Origin: a virus
DNA length: 64,000 nt
Reading direction: 5' to 3' (one strand)
Virus record (IMG/VR): IMGVR_UViG_3300042882_000899
Coordinates: 50,961 to 114,960 of that record
Position numbers and translations under genes: made by a program. A model generated the notes under the pieces. It saw only the letters and a list, made by a program, of their open reading frames with translations. It had not been told where the DNA came from and did not search any database. Within the stretch, counting starts at the first letter, position 1, and every line of letters starts with the position of its first letter. Positions 51,201-58,683 of this stretch are shown piece after piece.

Positions 51201-51381
51201 ATTTGGAGATCCAACAGTAGTTCAAGATGTTGAAACTGGAGAGCTTACAAGAGGAAGGTCTTTTTTTTACGGAGGAAATAATTACCCAGGAAGTACTACG
51301 GATAGAATACAGCATGCAGATGGAGATCAAGGCGGAGGCGCCTTCGTTAAGGGCGACATATGGTTAAGTAGGAAAGCATAA
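48295..51381 (+). CDS. large tail tip / receptor-binding protein with FN3 domains
   Basis: A 1028-residue protein. The N-terminal half has at least three fibronectin type III-like domains (GLNVTWQKNDTRVKNYVINL; GILVSWQDSGTAYGTYRETR; SDLIVSFSMPATNIPTYVKF). The second half (FSVTKEGAVTARNIKVLGGQ; AGWTIDNTSINKAGNVGLFA) is like the C-terminus of lambda J-type central fibres. The ATG at 48295 follows GGAGACTAAA; an ATG at 48283 is in frame but less well placed. It would be the central host-recognition protein. Confidence 0.78.
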   Translation: MSERYEDLGITQSQDGDYWDVVIPDLDCSTNYALQAAWIFSDKSLGTSEFSDRFNFTTPGPSRVCPANVAATWDAKAGLNVTWQKNDTRVKNYVINLQAGGYTRSYLVPATSAQTNYSWVLTRENNIFQFGGTFRTSFTSFSIQSVYGDGSSDQCPVTVEPFVDLVCTHAILDASWNVVSQNNGILVSWQDSGTAYGTYRETRVYVSENNNPYSWELKYTGIGPASITLDTLATVYVKLNHLSYSDCESLSSSVKEAKAFDPFEFDDTPPDPIVNPSVAWSGSDLIVSFSMPATNIPTYVKFHLTSLGQTEYFEKTISGVSAGASTSVKISREEMIEGFGFSPLSFTGGYATDLDIYRNENFTQVSISGISAIVKPNLLQGITTTISVTGLSNGYVVSSNLNAKATGIKVYQSSTQNGTYTLVASSNSSPVIVYDETNAGNTVWVQAQWTSENGNADMSVPASVLIIDVASLSLIENPVKIKTDGSIFAGTLDSNDEPVLTGARMLINKRGLFLYDSNDTNGTNPTTQIIGEENGITATFITKKAKIANWIISENKFENVLTSSTNTFTGISPSGTYAFWAGAGVAGGYSLNANEDAKFSVTKEGAVTARNIKVLGGQISVGSKFSVDTQGKVVATDADLSGEIKAASGILGNLAIGGTINGVSYSGQLLIDAGNGSKVEIGKYTSGEINNPLVGFSGIQITGANQKYVQLDPVSGIIANKGTIAGWTIDNTSINKAGNVGLFATTTPTDVAIWAGGSRTVSPNFSVTYAGKMVARDAVLRGMVQAGEGGFGILEVDSTTATGYKVSNGWTIDSAKIKSTNTSSQITLDGLQGSIVGGNIVGSNHYFMSPSAWTTAYPGEGSGNPGNVDYISSSGNFRLANGKLTYDGDSFKVQTDLVASNIFLGTAESFSNDYILGKNTTIGGVTKNVGSFSLAGGMMTYSSNIFQINQSRNPNFKIYLNVGNNFDGTFGDPTVVQDVETGELTRGRSFFYGGNNYPGSTTDRIQHADGDQGGGAFVKGDIWLSRKA

Positions 51382-54300
51382 ATGAGCTGGTGGAGAAAGT
51401 CAAATTTAGATGATGCTGGCAATCTTGATGGCTGGATAAAAATAAGAAGCATATGGAGAAAGACTAATATCGGTGATGCTGGCTCAACAGATGGCTGGCT
51501 AAAAATAAAAAGTGCCTGGAGATTTCAAGGGCTAAATGATTTAGGTGCTGGCATATGGTATAAAATTTTTGGATCTGAATCTCCTTATCCAAAAGAAAAC
51601 CCAAAACTTATATTTGTTTCTACGGATTCAAGCACATCTGAAACAGAATGTACTCAGCAAGACAAAATGTATGTTACAAGAGGCAAATGGTATGAAGAAC
51701 CAATATCATTTTTAATTAAAATACAAAAGTCTATAATTACAAATTGGGATGCACCAACAACATTAATTAGCCAAGAGCTTGAGTATTTAGAGTATAAGGA
51801 TTCAGATTATTTAGATGAAGTTCCTAAACTAGTTGCAGATAGACCAACAATAACACTAGATGACATTAAAAATAAAATAGGCTTTAGGGCACAAGTTGCA
51901 GCTGGTCAAGATGCTAATCCAACAGCAGATGACTACCTACTTGCAACCTCATGGTATCCAAGTGCTACAGGAATTTTCCCAAGACTTAATTTTGGGTTTA
52001 CTACATACAGCACTGGTGATCAAATAGTTGAAGATGAAACTCTAAGTATGCCAGAGTTTAAAATATTTGGATTTAAGTGGCAGTATTTAACATCATCTGC
52101 TGCATCATATCCAAATGGACAATACTTCCCGTCATCTAGAACTGATGAGTTTATTGGAAAGCAAATAATAGAGTTAACTGATTTTTATGGAACAAGAATT
52201 GGCGCATTGCAAAACGTAGATGTGTTGCCAAACCATCAGTATTCTGGAACCATATCTTACACCCAAGCTATGATAGATTCCAATGAAGATTACATAATAA
52301 ACGTCTATGCATTTGCAAAAGATTATTATTATAATGCTAGCAATTCTTTAGAGTCCCACTTAAATGATATGAATGAGACTCAAAGGATTGCGTCATATGT
52401 GTTTGTACCACCAAGAGAAATAGAAGACCCAGAAATTACTATATCTAATAGAACAAAAAGTTCTGTGGATATAAATTGGTATTCCCCAGATGCAGAAAGG
52501 TATAAAGTTGAATTAATAGATTCAATTACAGCAGATTCTTTGGGGGGATACCCAAAACTTTCAACTGAAGATGTTTCTGCCAGCCCTTTCGGTTTAACTG
52601 AAAATAGACTATATACTGTTTCAGTAACCGCACTTGCTGGAGAAAATGATAAATACAAAAGCGAGAGAGTCTCTAAAAGTTTTAGAACATTAAAAACTGG
52701 AATAGCCGCAGAGTTAGGAGTTCCTTACGATATAACTTCAACTGGATATAAGGTAAATATAGAAAATTGGAGTACAATAAGTTCATTTGATATAACCGTT
52801 TCCGCAACATTTGGGACAGCGTCAAGGTCTTCTGACGTTATATCTGTTACCAATGTTCCAGCAAATTCTAATTCATGTTTAACTGCTACAACTTCTAAAA
52901 TTGATAATGTAGATTTAACAGCCGTTTCATATGATTTTGCAGAGTCTTCTCCTGTATGTATAGTTATCGGAGGAACTTGGTATTGCTTAAATTTTGTTCC
53001 TGGCGGAGGGTGTTCTAAATCTATAGAACCTTATGACAAAACTTTAAGCGGTTCTGGATTTTCTATTAATTGTTCACAAACAGATCAATGCTGCCCATCT
53101 GTAGTTTTAGAGCCAAAAGTTTACACAGAATGGGTAATTGGATTGTGTACAGTTGCACCCGCAGATCCTCAAAGACCAAGAACTAGAACATGGACTCAGA
53201 TACAAAAAACAACTTCTCAAAATTGCGTTGTTACTAACGTAGAGCTATCTGGATCAGAAACAGAATATATTGATTGTTGTGTTCCAACATCCACACTTGG
53301 GGCTAAGACTTATGGGACACCAAATGATTGGGGTACATGCAATTTAAATACTGGACAAATCGGAAGAACGGTTCCGTGGACAGCAACAAGAACTAATTTT
53401 ACTAGAGACTGTACTACAACTACGACAGAAGAAAGCGGGCTTGAAGTTCAGTATAAAGATTGCTGCACTGCCAGCTCATCTTTAGGAACTAAAACTTATA
53501 GCGACTGGTCTCCATATGGCTCATGTATTCAAGGAGAGAGAGCGAGCTATAGAACTTGGACAGCTATTCAAACAAACAATACAATTAATTGTACTACTAC
53601 AACTAACGAAGTTAATGGAACAGAGTATAGGTACACCTCATGTTGTACTGCTGGCTGCACACTAGGAACAAAAACTTATGGAGATTGGTCTGCTTATGGA
53701 TCATGTGTTCAGGGGGAGAGAAGAAGACAAAGATCCTGGACAGCAATAAATACGTGTATAGATTCAAGCTGCAATATAATTTCTCAAAATGAATTAAATA
53801 GCGTTGAGTATGAGTATACATCATGCTGCGTACAGTCCTGTACTACTGGAGCTAAGACATACGGAGCCTGGACAGCATACGGTAGCTGTATACAAGGTCA
53901 ACGTGCCAGATCAAGAAGCTGGACAGCAACTGAATCATGTTTTACGACAAGTTGCACTAATACAACTGAAACAATTAGCGGTACCGATTTTGAGTATACT
54001 TCATGCTGTGTCCCAAGCAGCACTACTGGCACGAAAACTTACAGTGCTTGGTCTGCATACGGAAACTGTATCCAAGGAGAAAGGGCTCGATATAGAACTT
54101 GGACAGCCATACAAACCAATATTGATTCTAGTTGCAATAGCACAACCACAGAAGTTAACGGAACAGAATATGAGTACACTTCATGTTGTACTGCTGGTTG
54201 TACTACTGGTACAAAAGATTATAGCGCATGGGGATCATGGGGGTCTTGCAGTCAAGGGGAGCAAGCTAGAATTAGAACATGGACTGCGATTGAGACATGT

Positions 54301-55080
54301 ATAAACTCAAGTTGCAATACTTTGTCTACTAGGGAAGTCAGTGGATTTGAAATAGAGTATAGAGGCTGTACCACCATCAATACGATTAACACCATCAATA
54401 CGATTAACACCATCAATACGATTAACACCATCAATACGATTAACACCATCAATACAGTTAATACCGTTAACACAGTTAATACCGTTAACACGGTTAATAC
54501 CGTTAACACAGTTAATACCGTTAACACAGTTAATACCGTTAACACAGTTAATACCGTTAACACAGTTAATACCGTTAACACAGTTAATACGGGAGGTGGA
54601 GGCTGCCACGTATTTGGAACAAGAATCCAGATGGCAGACGGATCATTTAAGAATATTGAAGATTTATATATTGGTGATGAGGTCATGGCAGCTGACATAC
54701 CAGGCTTGGGAGACAAAGAAACCGACATAAACAATTTATCATTATGGTCATCTGAAGATATTTCTGGAACATCTAAAACTACAGCTAATGTTACAAATGT
54801 TGTTATTAGATCTTATGGACAGCACTATGTGATAAATGATACAATTAAAATAACTTACGAGCATATTATTCCAGCAAAACAAAATAATTTATGGAAGTTT
54901 ATTAAAGTTGAAGATTTAAATGTTGGGGACGTAATTGTAGATGAAAACTTGAGTAATGTAATAGTTGTCTCAAAAATTTTAGTTGAAGAGACAGTTGAAA
55001 CAGTTTCAATTGATATTGAAAATAAAGACATATATTTTGTTGAGGGCTTAATGGCTCACAACAACAGTGAGAAAGCTTAA
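51382..55080 (+). CDS. tail protein with thrombospondin-like repeats, TxN tract and C-terminal Hint domain
   Basis: A 1232-residue protein. The N-terminus has two MSWWRKSNLDDAGNLDGWIK-type copies. Residues 340-440 are FN3-like. Residues about 579-996 hold seven cysteine-rich units of about 58 residues (TKTYSAWSAYGNCIQGERAR ... YTSCC), similar to thrombospondin type 1 repeats. Then come 24 T-[IV]-N triplets, GGGG, and a Hint/intein-like domain from C1075 (CHVFGTRIQMADGSFKNIED) through TYEHIIPA to a terminal HNN (H1226). Only five residues follow the HN, so it is a cleavage-type Hint domain, not a splicing intein. It is the last large tail gene. Confidence 0.8.
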   Translation: MSWWRKSNLDDAGNLDGWIKIRSIWRKTNIGDAGSTDGWLKIKSAWRFQGLNDLGAGIWYKIFGSESPYPKENPKLIFVSTDSSTSETECTQQDKMYVTRGKWYEEPISFLIKIQKSIITNWDAPTTLISQELEYLEYKDSDYLDEVPKLVADRPTITLDDIKNKIGFRAQVAAGQDANPTADDYLLATSWYPSATGIFPRLNFGFTTYSTGDQIVEDETLSMPEFKIFGFKWQYLTSSAASYPNGQYFPSSRTDEFIGKQIIELTDFYGTRIGALQNVDVLPNHQYSGTISYTQAMIDSNEDYIINVYAFAKDYYYNASNSLESHLNDMNETQRIASYVFVPPREIEDPEITISNRTKSSVDINWYSPDAERYKVELIDSITADSLGGYPKLSTEDVSASPFGLTENRLYTVSVTALAGENDKYKSERVSKSFRTLKTGIAAELGVPYDITSTGYKVNIENWSTISSFDITVSATFGTASRSSDVISVTNVPANSNSCLTATTSKIDNVDLTAVSYDFAESSPVCIVIGGTWYCLNFVPGGGCSKSIEPYDKTLSGSGFSINCSQTDQCCPSVVLEPKVYTEWVIGLCTVAPADPQRPRTRTWTQIQKTTSQNCVVTNVELSGSETEYIDCCVPTSTLGAKTYGTPNDWGTCNLNTGQIGRTVPWTATRTNFTRDCTTTTTEESGLEVQYKDCCTASSSLGTKTYSDWSPYGSCIQGERASYRTWTAIQTNNTINCTTTTNEVNGTEYRYTSCCTAGCTLGTKTYGDWSAYGSCVQGERRRQRSWTAINTCIDSSCNIISQNELNSVEYEYTSCCVQSCTTGAKTYGAWTAYGSCIQGQRARSRSWTATESCFTTSCTNTTETISGTDFEYTSCCVPSSTTGTKTYSAWSAYGNCIQGERARYRTWTAIQTNIDSSCNSTTTEVNGTEYEYTSCCTAGCTTGTKDYSAWGSWGSCSQGEQARIRTWTAIETCINSSCNTLSTREVSGFEIEYRGCTTINTINTINTINTINTINTINTINTINTVNTVNTVNTVNTVNTVNTVNTVNTVNTVNTVNTVNTVNTVNTVNTGGGGCHVFGTRIQMADGSFKNIEDLYIGDEVMAADIPGLGDKETDINNLSLWSSEDISGTSKTTANVTNVVIRSYGQHYVINDTIKITYEHIIPAKQNNLWKFIKVEDLNVGDVIVDENLSNVIVVSKILVEETVETVSIDIENKDIYFVEGLMAHNNSEKA
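54373..54588 (+). repeat. 18-bp tandem repeat, 12 copies
   Basis: Units 1-4 are ACCATCAATACGATTAAC; unit 5 is mixed; units 6-12 are ACCGTTAACACAGTTAAT with one change. Each unit encodes two T-I-N or T-V-N triplets with different codons in each half, so the DNA period is 18 bp while the protein period is 3 residues. Confidence 0.92.
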
Positions 55081-55091
55081 GGAGAATTTAA

Positions 55092-55673
55092 TTGAAAGTA
55101 GAAGACCTAGGAAATAAAATATTTATGTATAAAGATGTTGTCGGTAGCAGCTTAGACGTCCTTTCCGAGCTTAATAAAATATTTTCTGAATACAATCAAG
55201 ATTATAAGGAATCAACAATGAATAATAAAGATTATGACGATTCACTGCGTTCGTGCACTGTTTTTTCATTGTATGTAGGTTTACAGGATGGTCCTGAATA
55301 CTCTAATGCAAAGAGGGTACTTAATAAAAAAATAGATATAGCGCTATCTAAATGCATACTTCATTTTGTAAAATCAACTGATATTAAAATAAAAGAAAGA
55401 GAGCCGTGGGAAATATTGAGGTACGAGAAAACCCAGAAAGTAACATGGCACTGTGACGACGGAGAAGTTCACCCATCTAAAGTATCTTTTGTTTATTACA
55501 TCAACGACGACTATGAAGGCGGAGAAATTCAATTTAAAGACAAGGCTTATAGTATACCCATAAAGCCAAAAAAAGACAGCTTGATAGTATTCCCATCAAG
55601 CTTAGAATATATTCATAGAGTTTTACCAGTATCAAACGGAGTGAAATATTCAATAATATCATTTGGAAAATAG
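55092..55673 (+). CDS. 2OG-Fe(II) oxygenase 8
   Basis: A compact 193-residue dioxygenase with H120-C-D122 (TWHCDDGE), core strand INDDYEGGEIQFKDK, distal H175 and K185 (YIHRVLPVSNGVKYS). TTG start, with AGGAGA upstream, 11 bp after the Hint-domain tail gene. It is the only oxygenase near the tail tip, and its HCD motif resembles that of copy 7. Its position suggests that it acts on the preceding protein; unproven. Confidence 0.88.
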   Translation: MKVEDLGNKIFMYKDVVGSSLDVLSELNKIFSEYNQDYKESTMNNKDYDDSLRSCTVFSLYVGLQDGPEYSNAKRVLNKKIDIALSKCILHFVKSTDIKIKEREPWEILRYEKTQKVTWHCDDGEVHPSKVSFVYYINDDYEGGEIQFKDKAYSIPIKPKKDSLIVFPSSLEYIHRVLPVSNGVKYSIISFGK

Positions 55674-55702
55674 ACTTTATGATAGACAGAATTTATAATA
55701 AA

Positions 55703-55711
55703 TGATATGAT
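55703..55711 (+). promoter_or_regulatory. extended -10 TGATATGAT
   Basis: Lies 22 bp upstream of the ATG at 55733; the leader holds AAGGAGA. Confidence 0.45.
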
Positions 55712-55732
55712 TTCATACATTAAGGAGATACT

Positions 55733-55969
55733 ATGAATAAGTCTGAAATGGGTGGAAGCACCTATATGGTTTTGGTAAATGGAGAATACGCTGGTTGGTT
55801 TAATATTGCTGGTCCAGGAACTGATCTTCTTAGGGCTGGTCTTTCTAGCAATCCCACTTTAGTTGATATGGCAGATGTAGATATAGATTTGCCAAACCTT
55901 CCAAAAGCGGGCGCAGACTATTACTGGGATGGCGAATCTTTTGAATTGAGGTCTTCTGATGGCCAGTAA
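55733..55969 (+). CDS. hypothetical small tail protein
   Basis: A 78-residue protein (MNKSEMGGSTYMVLVNGEYA) ending GADYYWDGESFEL, the W-D-G-x-x-F ending seen also in the 18845 protein. It overlaps the next gene by 11 bp. Function unknown, probably virion-associated or an assembly helper. Confidence 0.65.
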   Translation: MNKSEMGGSTYMVLVNGEYAGWFNIAGPGTDLLRAGLSSNPTLVDMADVDIDLPNLPKAGADYYWDGESFELRSSDGQ

Positions 55970-56195
55970 GTGGGATCAGGTTAAAAAGCTGGTAAATTCA
56001 AATGAAGTAAAGCCATGGGATTTTTTAAACCCAAATACGGAATACTCTTCAGAAGAAGAGTCTAATTCTAGATACTCGTTGTGTAAGGCATGCCCTAAAT
56101 TTAATGACGGGGTTAAAACCTGTCAAGAATGCGGTTGCTTTATGCCAGCAAAAACAAAGCTTAAGGGCGCAACTTGCCCTATAGGCAAATGGTAA
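55959..56195 (+). CDS. DUF6171-like zinc protein
   Basis: A 78-residue protein with the pattern YSLCKACPKF...TCQECGCFMPAKTKLK...CPIGKW. These cysteines and the final GKW are the hallmark of a small family (I recall DUF6171) common beside phage tail genes. It would bind zinc; the function is unknown. Its end is followed at once by an extended -10 box. Confidence 0.75.
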   Translation: MASKWDQVKKLVNSNEVKPWDFLNPNTEYSSEEESNSRYSLCKACPKFNDGVKTCQECGCFMPAKTKLKGATCPIGKW

Positions 56196-56204
56196 TGGTA
56201 TAAT
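56196..56204 (+). promoter_or_regulatory. extended -10 TGGTATAAT
   Basis: Starts right after the stop at 56195; the next gene at 56230 has AGGAGG-type GGAGG in its leader. Confidence 0.6.
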
Positions 56205-56229
56205 AATATAATAAACATGGAGGCACAAA

Positions 56230-56451
56230 ATGGCAGAATACGAATTAACTAATGAAGAAAAAAGCTCAATTATTGAATCTCACCTAAGAACATTGGGTTA
56301 TTCAAAGTACAACCTTGAGATAAATCTTATGGAAGAAGAGTCAGCAACGGCTCCAGCAGCAGATGCGATTGCATCTGTTAATGCACAGATTACTTCAGTA
56401 AATAAAAAAATAGCAGCTCTTGTCGAAGAGCTCGCTTCTCTATCAGAATAA
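56230..56451 (+). CDS. hypothetical 73-residue protein
   Basis: An acidic helical protein (MAEYELTNEEKSSIIESHLR) ending in a probable coiled coil (INAQITSVNKKIAALVEELA-type). GGAGG ribosome site. It and the next two genes form a small operon of unknown role between tail and replication genes. Confidence 0.7.
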   Translation: MAEYELTNEEKSSIIESHLRTLGYSKYNLEINLMEEESATAPAADAIASVNAQITSVNKKIAALVEELASLSE

Positions 56452-56462
56452 GTTAGGTTAAT

Positions 56463-56651
56463 ATGTCTTCTAGGGAAGAATTGATTATAACTGCGTTGCA
56501 GGAAAGAATTGGACAAATGGCGGCAAATCATGAGCTGCAGGTTGCAGTTCTTAGGGCTGAGCTCACAACTTTTGCAAATGAAAAAGAAGAAAAAGAAAAA
56601 GCTATTGCCGAATACTCTAATTCTATAGAGTCAAAAGTGGGGGAAATTTAA
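56463..56651 (+). CDS. hypothetical coiled-coil protein
   Basis: A 62-residue protein (MSSREELIITALQERIGQMA) predicted to be one long helix with heptad spacing up to KEKAIAEYSNSIESK. It may pair with the preceding coiled-coil protein. The next gene starts 1 bp after its stop, with TTG. Confidence 0.68.
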   Translation: MSSREELIITALQERIGQMAANHELQVAVLRAELTTFANEKEEKEKAIAEYSNSIESKVGEI

Positions 56652-57074
56652 TTGACTGTTGTATTCCAAGACGGTGAGCCAGTAGACCCAAAGAAGCTAC
56701 AGGATCTACAAACTCAAATCGATGCTATTCAGCTAAAGACAGACGAGTCATATAACTTAAGCACAAGCACAGCCAACAGCGTAACACAGCTTGCAGTTAT
56801 GCATTTAAAAGCTGGGGTTGTAACATTTGAAAATGGTCTTACTGGTGGTAAAGTAAACTCAATAGAAATTGATTTAGGTTGGGGAGCAGACTATGAAGTG
56901 GCATATGTTGTTGCAACACCAAGGCTCCAAGATCCAAAAACAAATAATATTAGATGGTCACTTTCTGGAAATATGGCTGCAACTAAGCTTAATGTTTACG
57001 CTGAAAAAACTATTAACGGAGCAATTAACTTTCATTGGATGAGTGCTGGTAAAAAGGTTGTTTCTGGTTCATAA
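56652..57074 (+). CDS. small virion or fibre-tip protein
   Basis: A 140-residue protein (TTG start after GGGGGA). Residues 1-45 are helical (PKKLQDLQTQIDAIQLKTDE), followed by a beta domain (AGVVTFENGLTGGKVNSIEI; TKLNVYAEKTINGAINFHWM). The helix plus beta head is like a short fibre tip. It is the last gene before the promoter of the replication block. Confidence 0.62.
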   Translation: MTVVFQDGEPVDPKKLQDLQTQIDAIQLKTDESYNLSTSTANSVTQLAVMHLKAGVVTFENGLTGGKVNSIEIDLGWGADYEVAYVVATPRLQDPKTNNIRWSLSGNMAATKLNVYAEKTINGAINFHWMSAGKKVVSGS

Positions 57075-57081
57075 CAAGGTG

Positions 57082-57109
57082 TTGACAACCTAAAGTAATA
57101 TGTTACAAT
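57082..57109 (+). promoter_or_regulatory. strong promoter of the replication block
   Basis: A perfect -35 TTGACA (57082-57087), a 16-bp spacer and TACAAT (57104-57109) preceded by TG. It is one of the two best promoters in the window. A terminator-like palindrome begins 12 bp after the -10. Confidence 0.8.
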
Positions 57110-57121
57110 TACTATAACATT

Positions 57122-57141
57122 AAGCCACGATATCGTGGCTT
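57122..57141 (+). terminator. palindromic hairpin in the leader, terminator-like
   Basis: AAGCCACGAT/ATCGTGGCTT is a perfect 10-bp inverted repeat followed by TTTATATAT. It starts about 6 nt after the expected transcription start, so it may attenuate, stabilise the 5' end, or stop transcription from the tail genes. Confidence 0.65.
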
Positions 57142-57162
57142 TTATATATATTAAGGGTTTTA

Positions 57163-57963
57163 ATGAGCAACGATTTAAAATGGATGATTTCATCTGATCA
57201 GCAGTTTCCATATCAGGACGATAAAATGATTGCACTTTGGTTTAAGGTAATGAAATGGTTTAAGCCAGATGTCGTTGACTACCTTGGTGATACAGATGAT
57301 CAGGCATGCTATAGCAAATACACTGAAGGAAAATCAGCAGAGTTTCTAAACTACCATAAGAATGATAGTAAAGATCTTATTGTCCCAATGATGCGCCATG
57401 AAGCAAAAGGCGCAAGAGATTTTTATGCAAAGACTAGGGAAATGCTTCCAGATGCACAGCTATTCTCAGCGCTTGGAAACCACGATGTTAGAATTTTTAA
57501 TTATGTGGATGCAAAGCTTCCAGAATATATTTCAGAAGTTACCCCAGAAGCTCTGTGGGGATTAGACTCGTTAGGATATGAGTATATTCATTACAATGAA
57601 TTGCCAAAGCGACGCTTTGGGGATATTCACGTTCACCATGGTCTTTCAATTGCATCAACTGGATCTGTTCGTAAAGATATGGAAGACCTTCAGGTTTCAT
57701 TGATAAGAGGCCACTCTCATAGAATTGCTTCACACTTAGTCACATATGAGCTTAGAAATAATGGCGAAGGAGAAACACTTCGTGGATATGAGCTTGGGCA
57801 CATGTGTGATGAAAAGGGTCCAGGAATGAAATATATGCAGCACCATGATTGGCAAAAAGGATTTGCTATTGCACATATTGTAAATGATTATCCACATATT
57901 CAAATGATCCATGTGGCACCAGATTACTCATGTGTTGTTGATGGGAAGCTATTTACGCTATGA
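57163..57963 (+). CDS. calcineurin-like metallophosphoesterase
   Basis: A 266-residue enzyme with the full motif set: SSDQQFPYQD (first Asp), YLGDTDD, ALGNHDVR, VHHG and GHSHRI, which bind two metal ions. It hydrolyses phosphoesters; the substrate, whether DNA end, nucleotide or protein, cannot be told. Phage genes of this type often sit with replication genes and may act as nucleases or phosphatases. The next gene overlaps by 4 bp. Confidence 0.88.
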   Translation: MSNDLKWMISSDQQFPYQDDKMIALWFKVMKWFKPDVVDYLGDTDDQACYSKYTEGKSAEFLNYHKNDSKDLIVPMMRHEAKGARDFYAKTREMLPDAQLFSALGNHDVRIFNYVDAKLPEYISEVTPEALWGLDSLGYEYIHYNELPKRRFGDIHVHHGLSIASTGSVRKDMEDLQVSLIRGHSHRIASHLVTYELRNNGEGETLRGYELGHMCDEKGPGMKYMQHHDWQKGFAIAHIVNDYPHIQMIHVAPDYSCVVDGKLFTL

Positions 57964-58148
57964 TGAAATGTAATAAATGCCAGGGTAGAGTTTTTGTAGA
58001 TAGAGTATTTTCTCAAAAATTACACGTAGAGCTTTTCTGCATGATGTGCGGTAAAAGATGGATGATCAATAAGGATACGAGTGCATTAGGTAAATGGATA
58101 GAAAAAAGAGAAAACAGTCAGCTAAAAGCATTCGGTATTTCTTCTTAA
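57960..58148 (+). CDS. zinc-ribbon protein
   Basis: A 62-residue protein with CNKCQGRVFVDRVF and CMMCGKRWMI, two CxxC knuckles about 24 residues apart, like transcription-factor zinc ribbons. It overlaps the metallophosphoesterase stop (ATGA) and the next gene by 55 bp. Possible role: DNA or RNA polymerase contact; not shown. Confidence 0.78.
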   Translation: MMKCNKCQGRVFVDRVFSQKLHVELFCMMCGKRWMINKDTSALGKWIEKRENSQLKAFGISS

Positions 58149-58576
58149 ATAACAAGATACATAAAGTATTAAGTCATTCAAGATCTAAAGACCAAATAGT
58201 TGCTTGGTGTTACCCAGATAAAAAAAGGTTGCTTTATTCTTATTCTCAAGTTTTAAAAACTATGGAAAATGCATATTCAACTAAGCAGGTAGCACAGATG
58301 CTTGGAAAGCATAAGGTTACAATAGAAGATTATATTTTGGACGGGAAGATAAGGTATCCTCAAAAGGTATATCCTATAGGTAATCCAGATAGCACATGGT
58401 ACAAATTTATGTATAGTGAATCAGACATAATGGAAATTCATGAATTTATATTAGAATCAGGATACTCCAACAATATGCCTTCAAGAAATGAGATGAAAGC
58501 TCTTCTCAAACATAACACTATATTGTATACTAAGACCACTGAAGGAAAATTTGTACCAGTATGGAGAGCAGAGTAA
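58094..58576 (+). CDS. helix-turn-helix protein (MerR/excisionase-like domain)
   Basis: A 160-residue protein. Residues about 57-80 (AYSTKQVAQMLGKHKVTIED) match the winged helix-turn-helix of the MerR/excisionase class. The N-terminal 40 residues are basic (MDRKKRKQSAKSIRYFF), and the first 55 bp overlap the zinc-ribbon gene. It may be a transcriptional regulator, a DNA-bending protein or a replication factor. Confidence 0.72.
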   Translation: MDRKKRKQSAKSIRYFFLNNKIHKVLSHSRSKDQIVAWCYPDKKRLLYSYSQVLKTMENAYSTKQVAQMLGKHKVTIEDYILDGKIRYPQKVYPIGNPDSTWYKFMYSESDIMEIHEFILESGYSNNMPSRNEMKALLKHNTILYTKTTEGKFVPVWRAE

Positions 58577-58683
58577 TGTCTAGCAGAGTAGTGGTTTGTG
58601 ATATATGCAAAAAAGAAATAGAATTACGTTGGGGTATTTTTGCCCATGACAGTTTAAGTAGACATAGAAAGGCTGAGCACTAA
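58576..58683 (+). CDS. 35-residue zinc-finger protein
   Basis: MSSRVVVCDICKKEIELRWG continues to AHDSLSRHRKAEH: CxxC then HxxxxH, a C2H2-like finger. Start and stop each overlap the neighbours as TAATG, so it is surely translated in the operon although too short for usual gene calling. It may bind DNA. Confidence 0.78.
   Translation: MSSRVVVCDICKKEIELRWGIFAHDSLSRHRKAEH

Noticed and set aside
54373-54588. 18-bp repeats as iterons of an origin
   Set aside because: They are in frame inside a tail gene, with synonymous changes that keep T-[IV]-N; coding selection explains them.
54252-54734. Minus-strand open frame with VLTVLT repeats
   Set aside because: It is the antisense shadow of the T-[IV]-N tract and has no ribosome site.
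51382-55080. Protein-splicing intein with two exteins
   Set aside because: Only five residues follow the terminal HN and no homing endonuclease is present; a cleavage-type Hint domain fits better.
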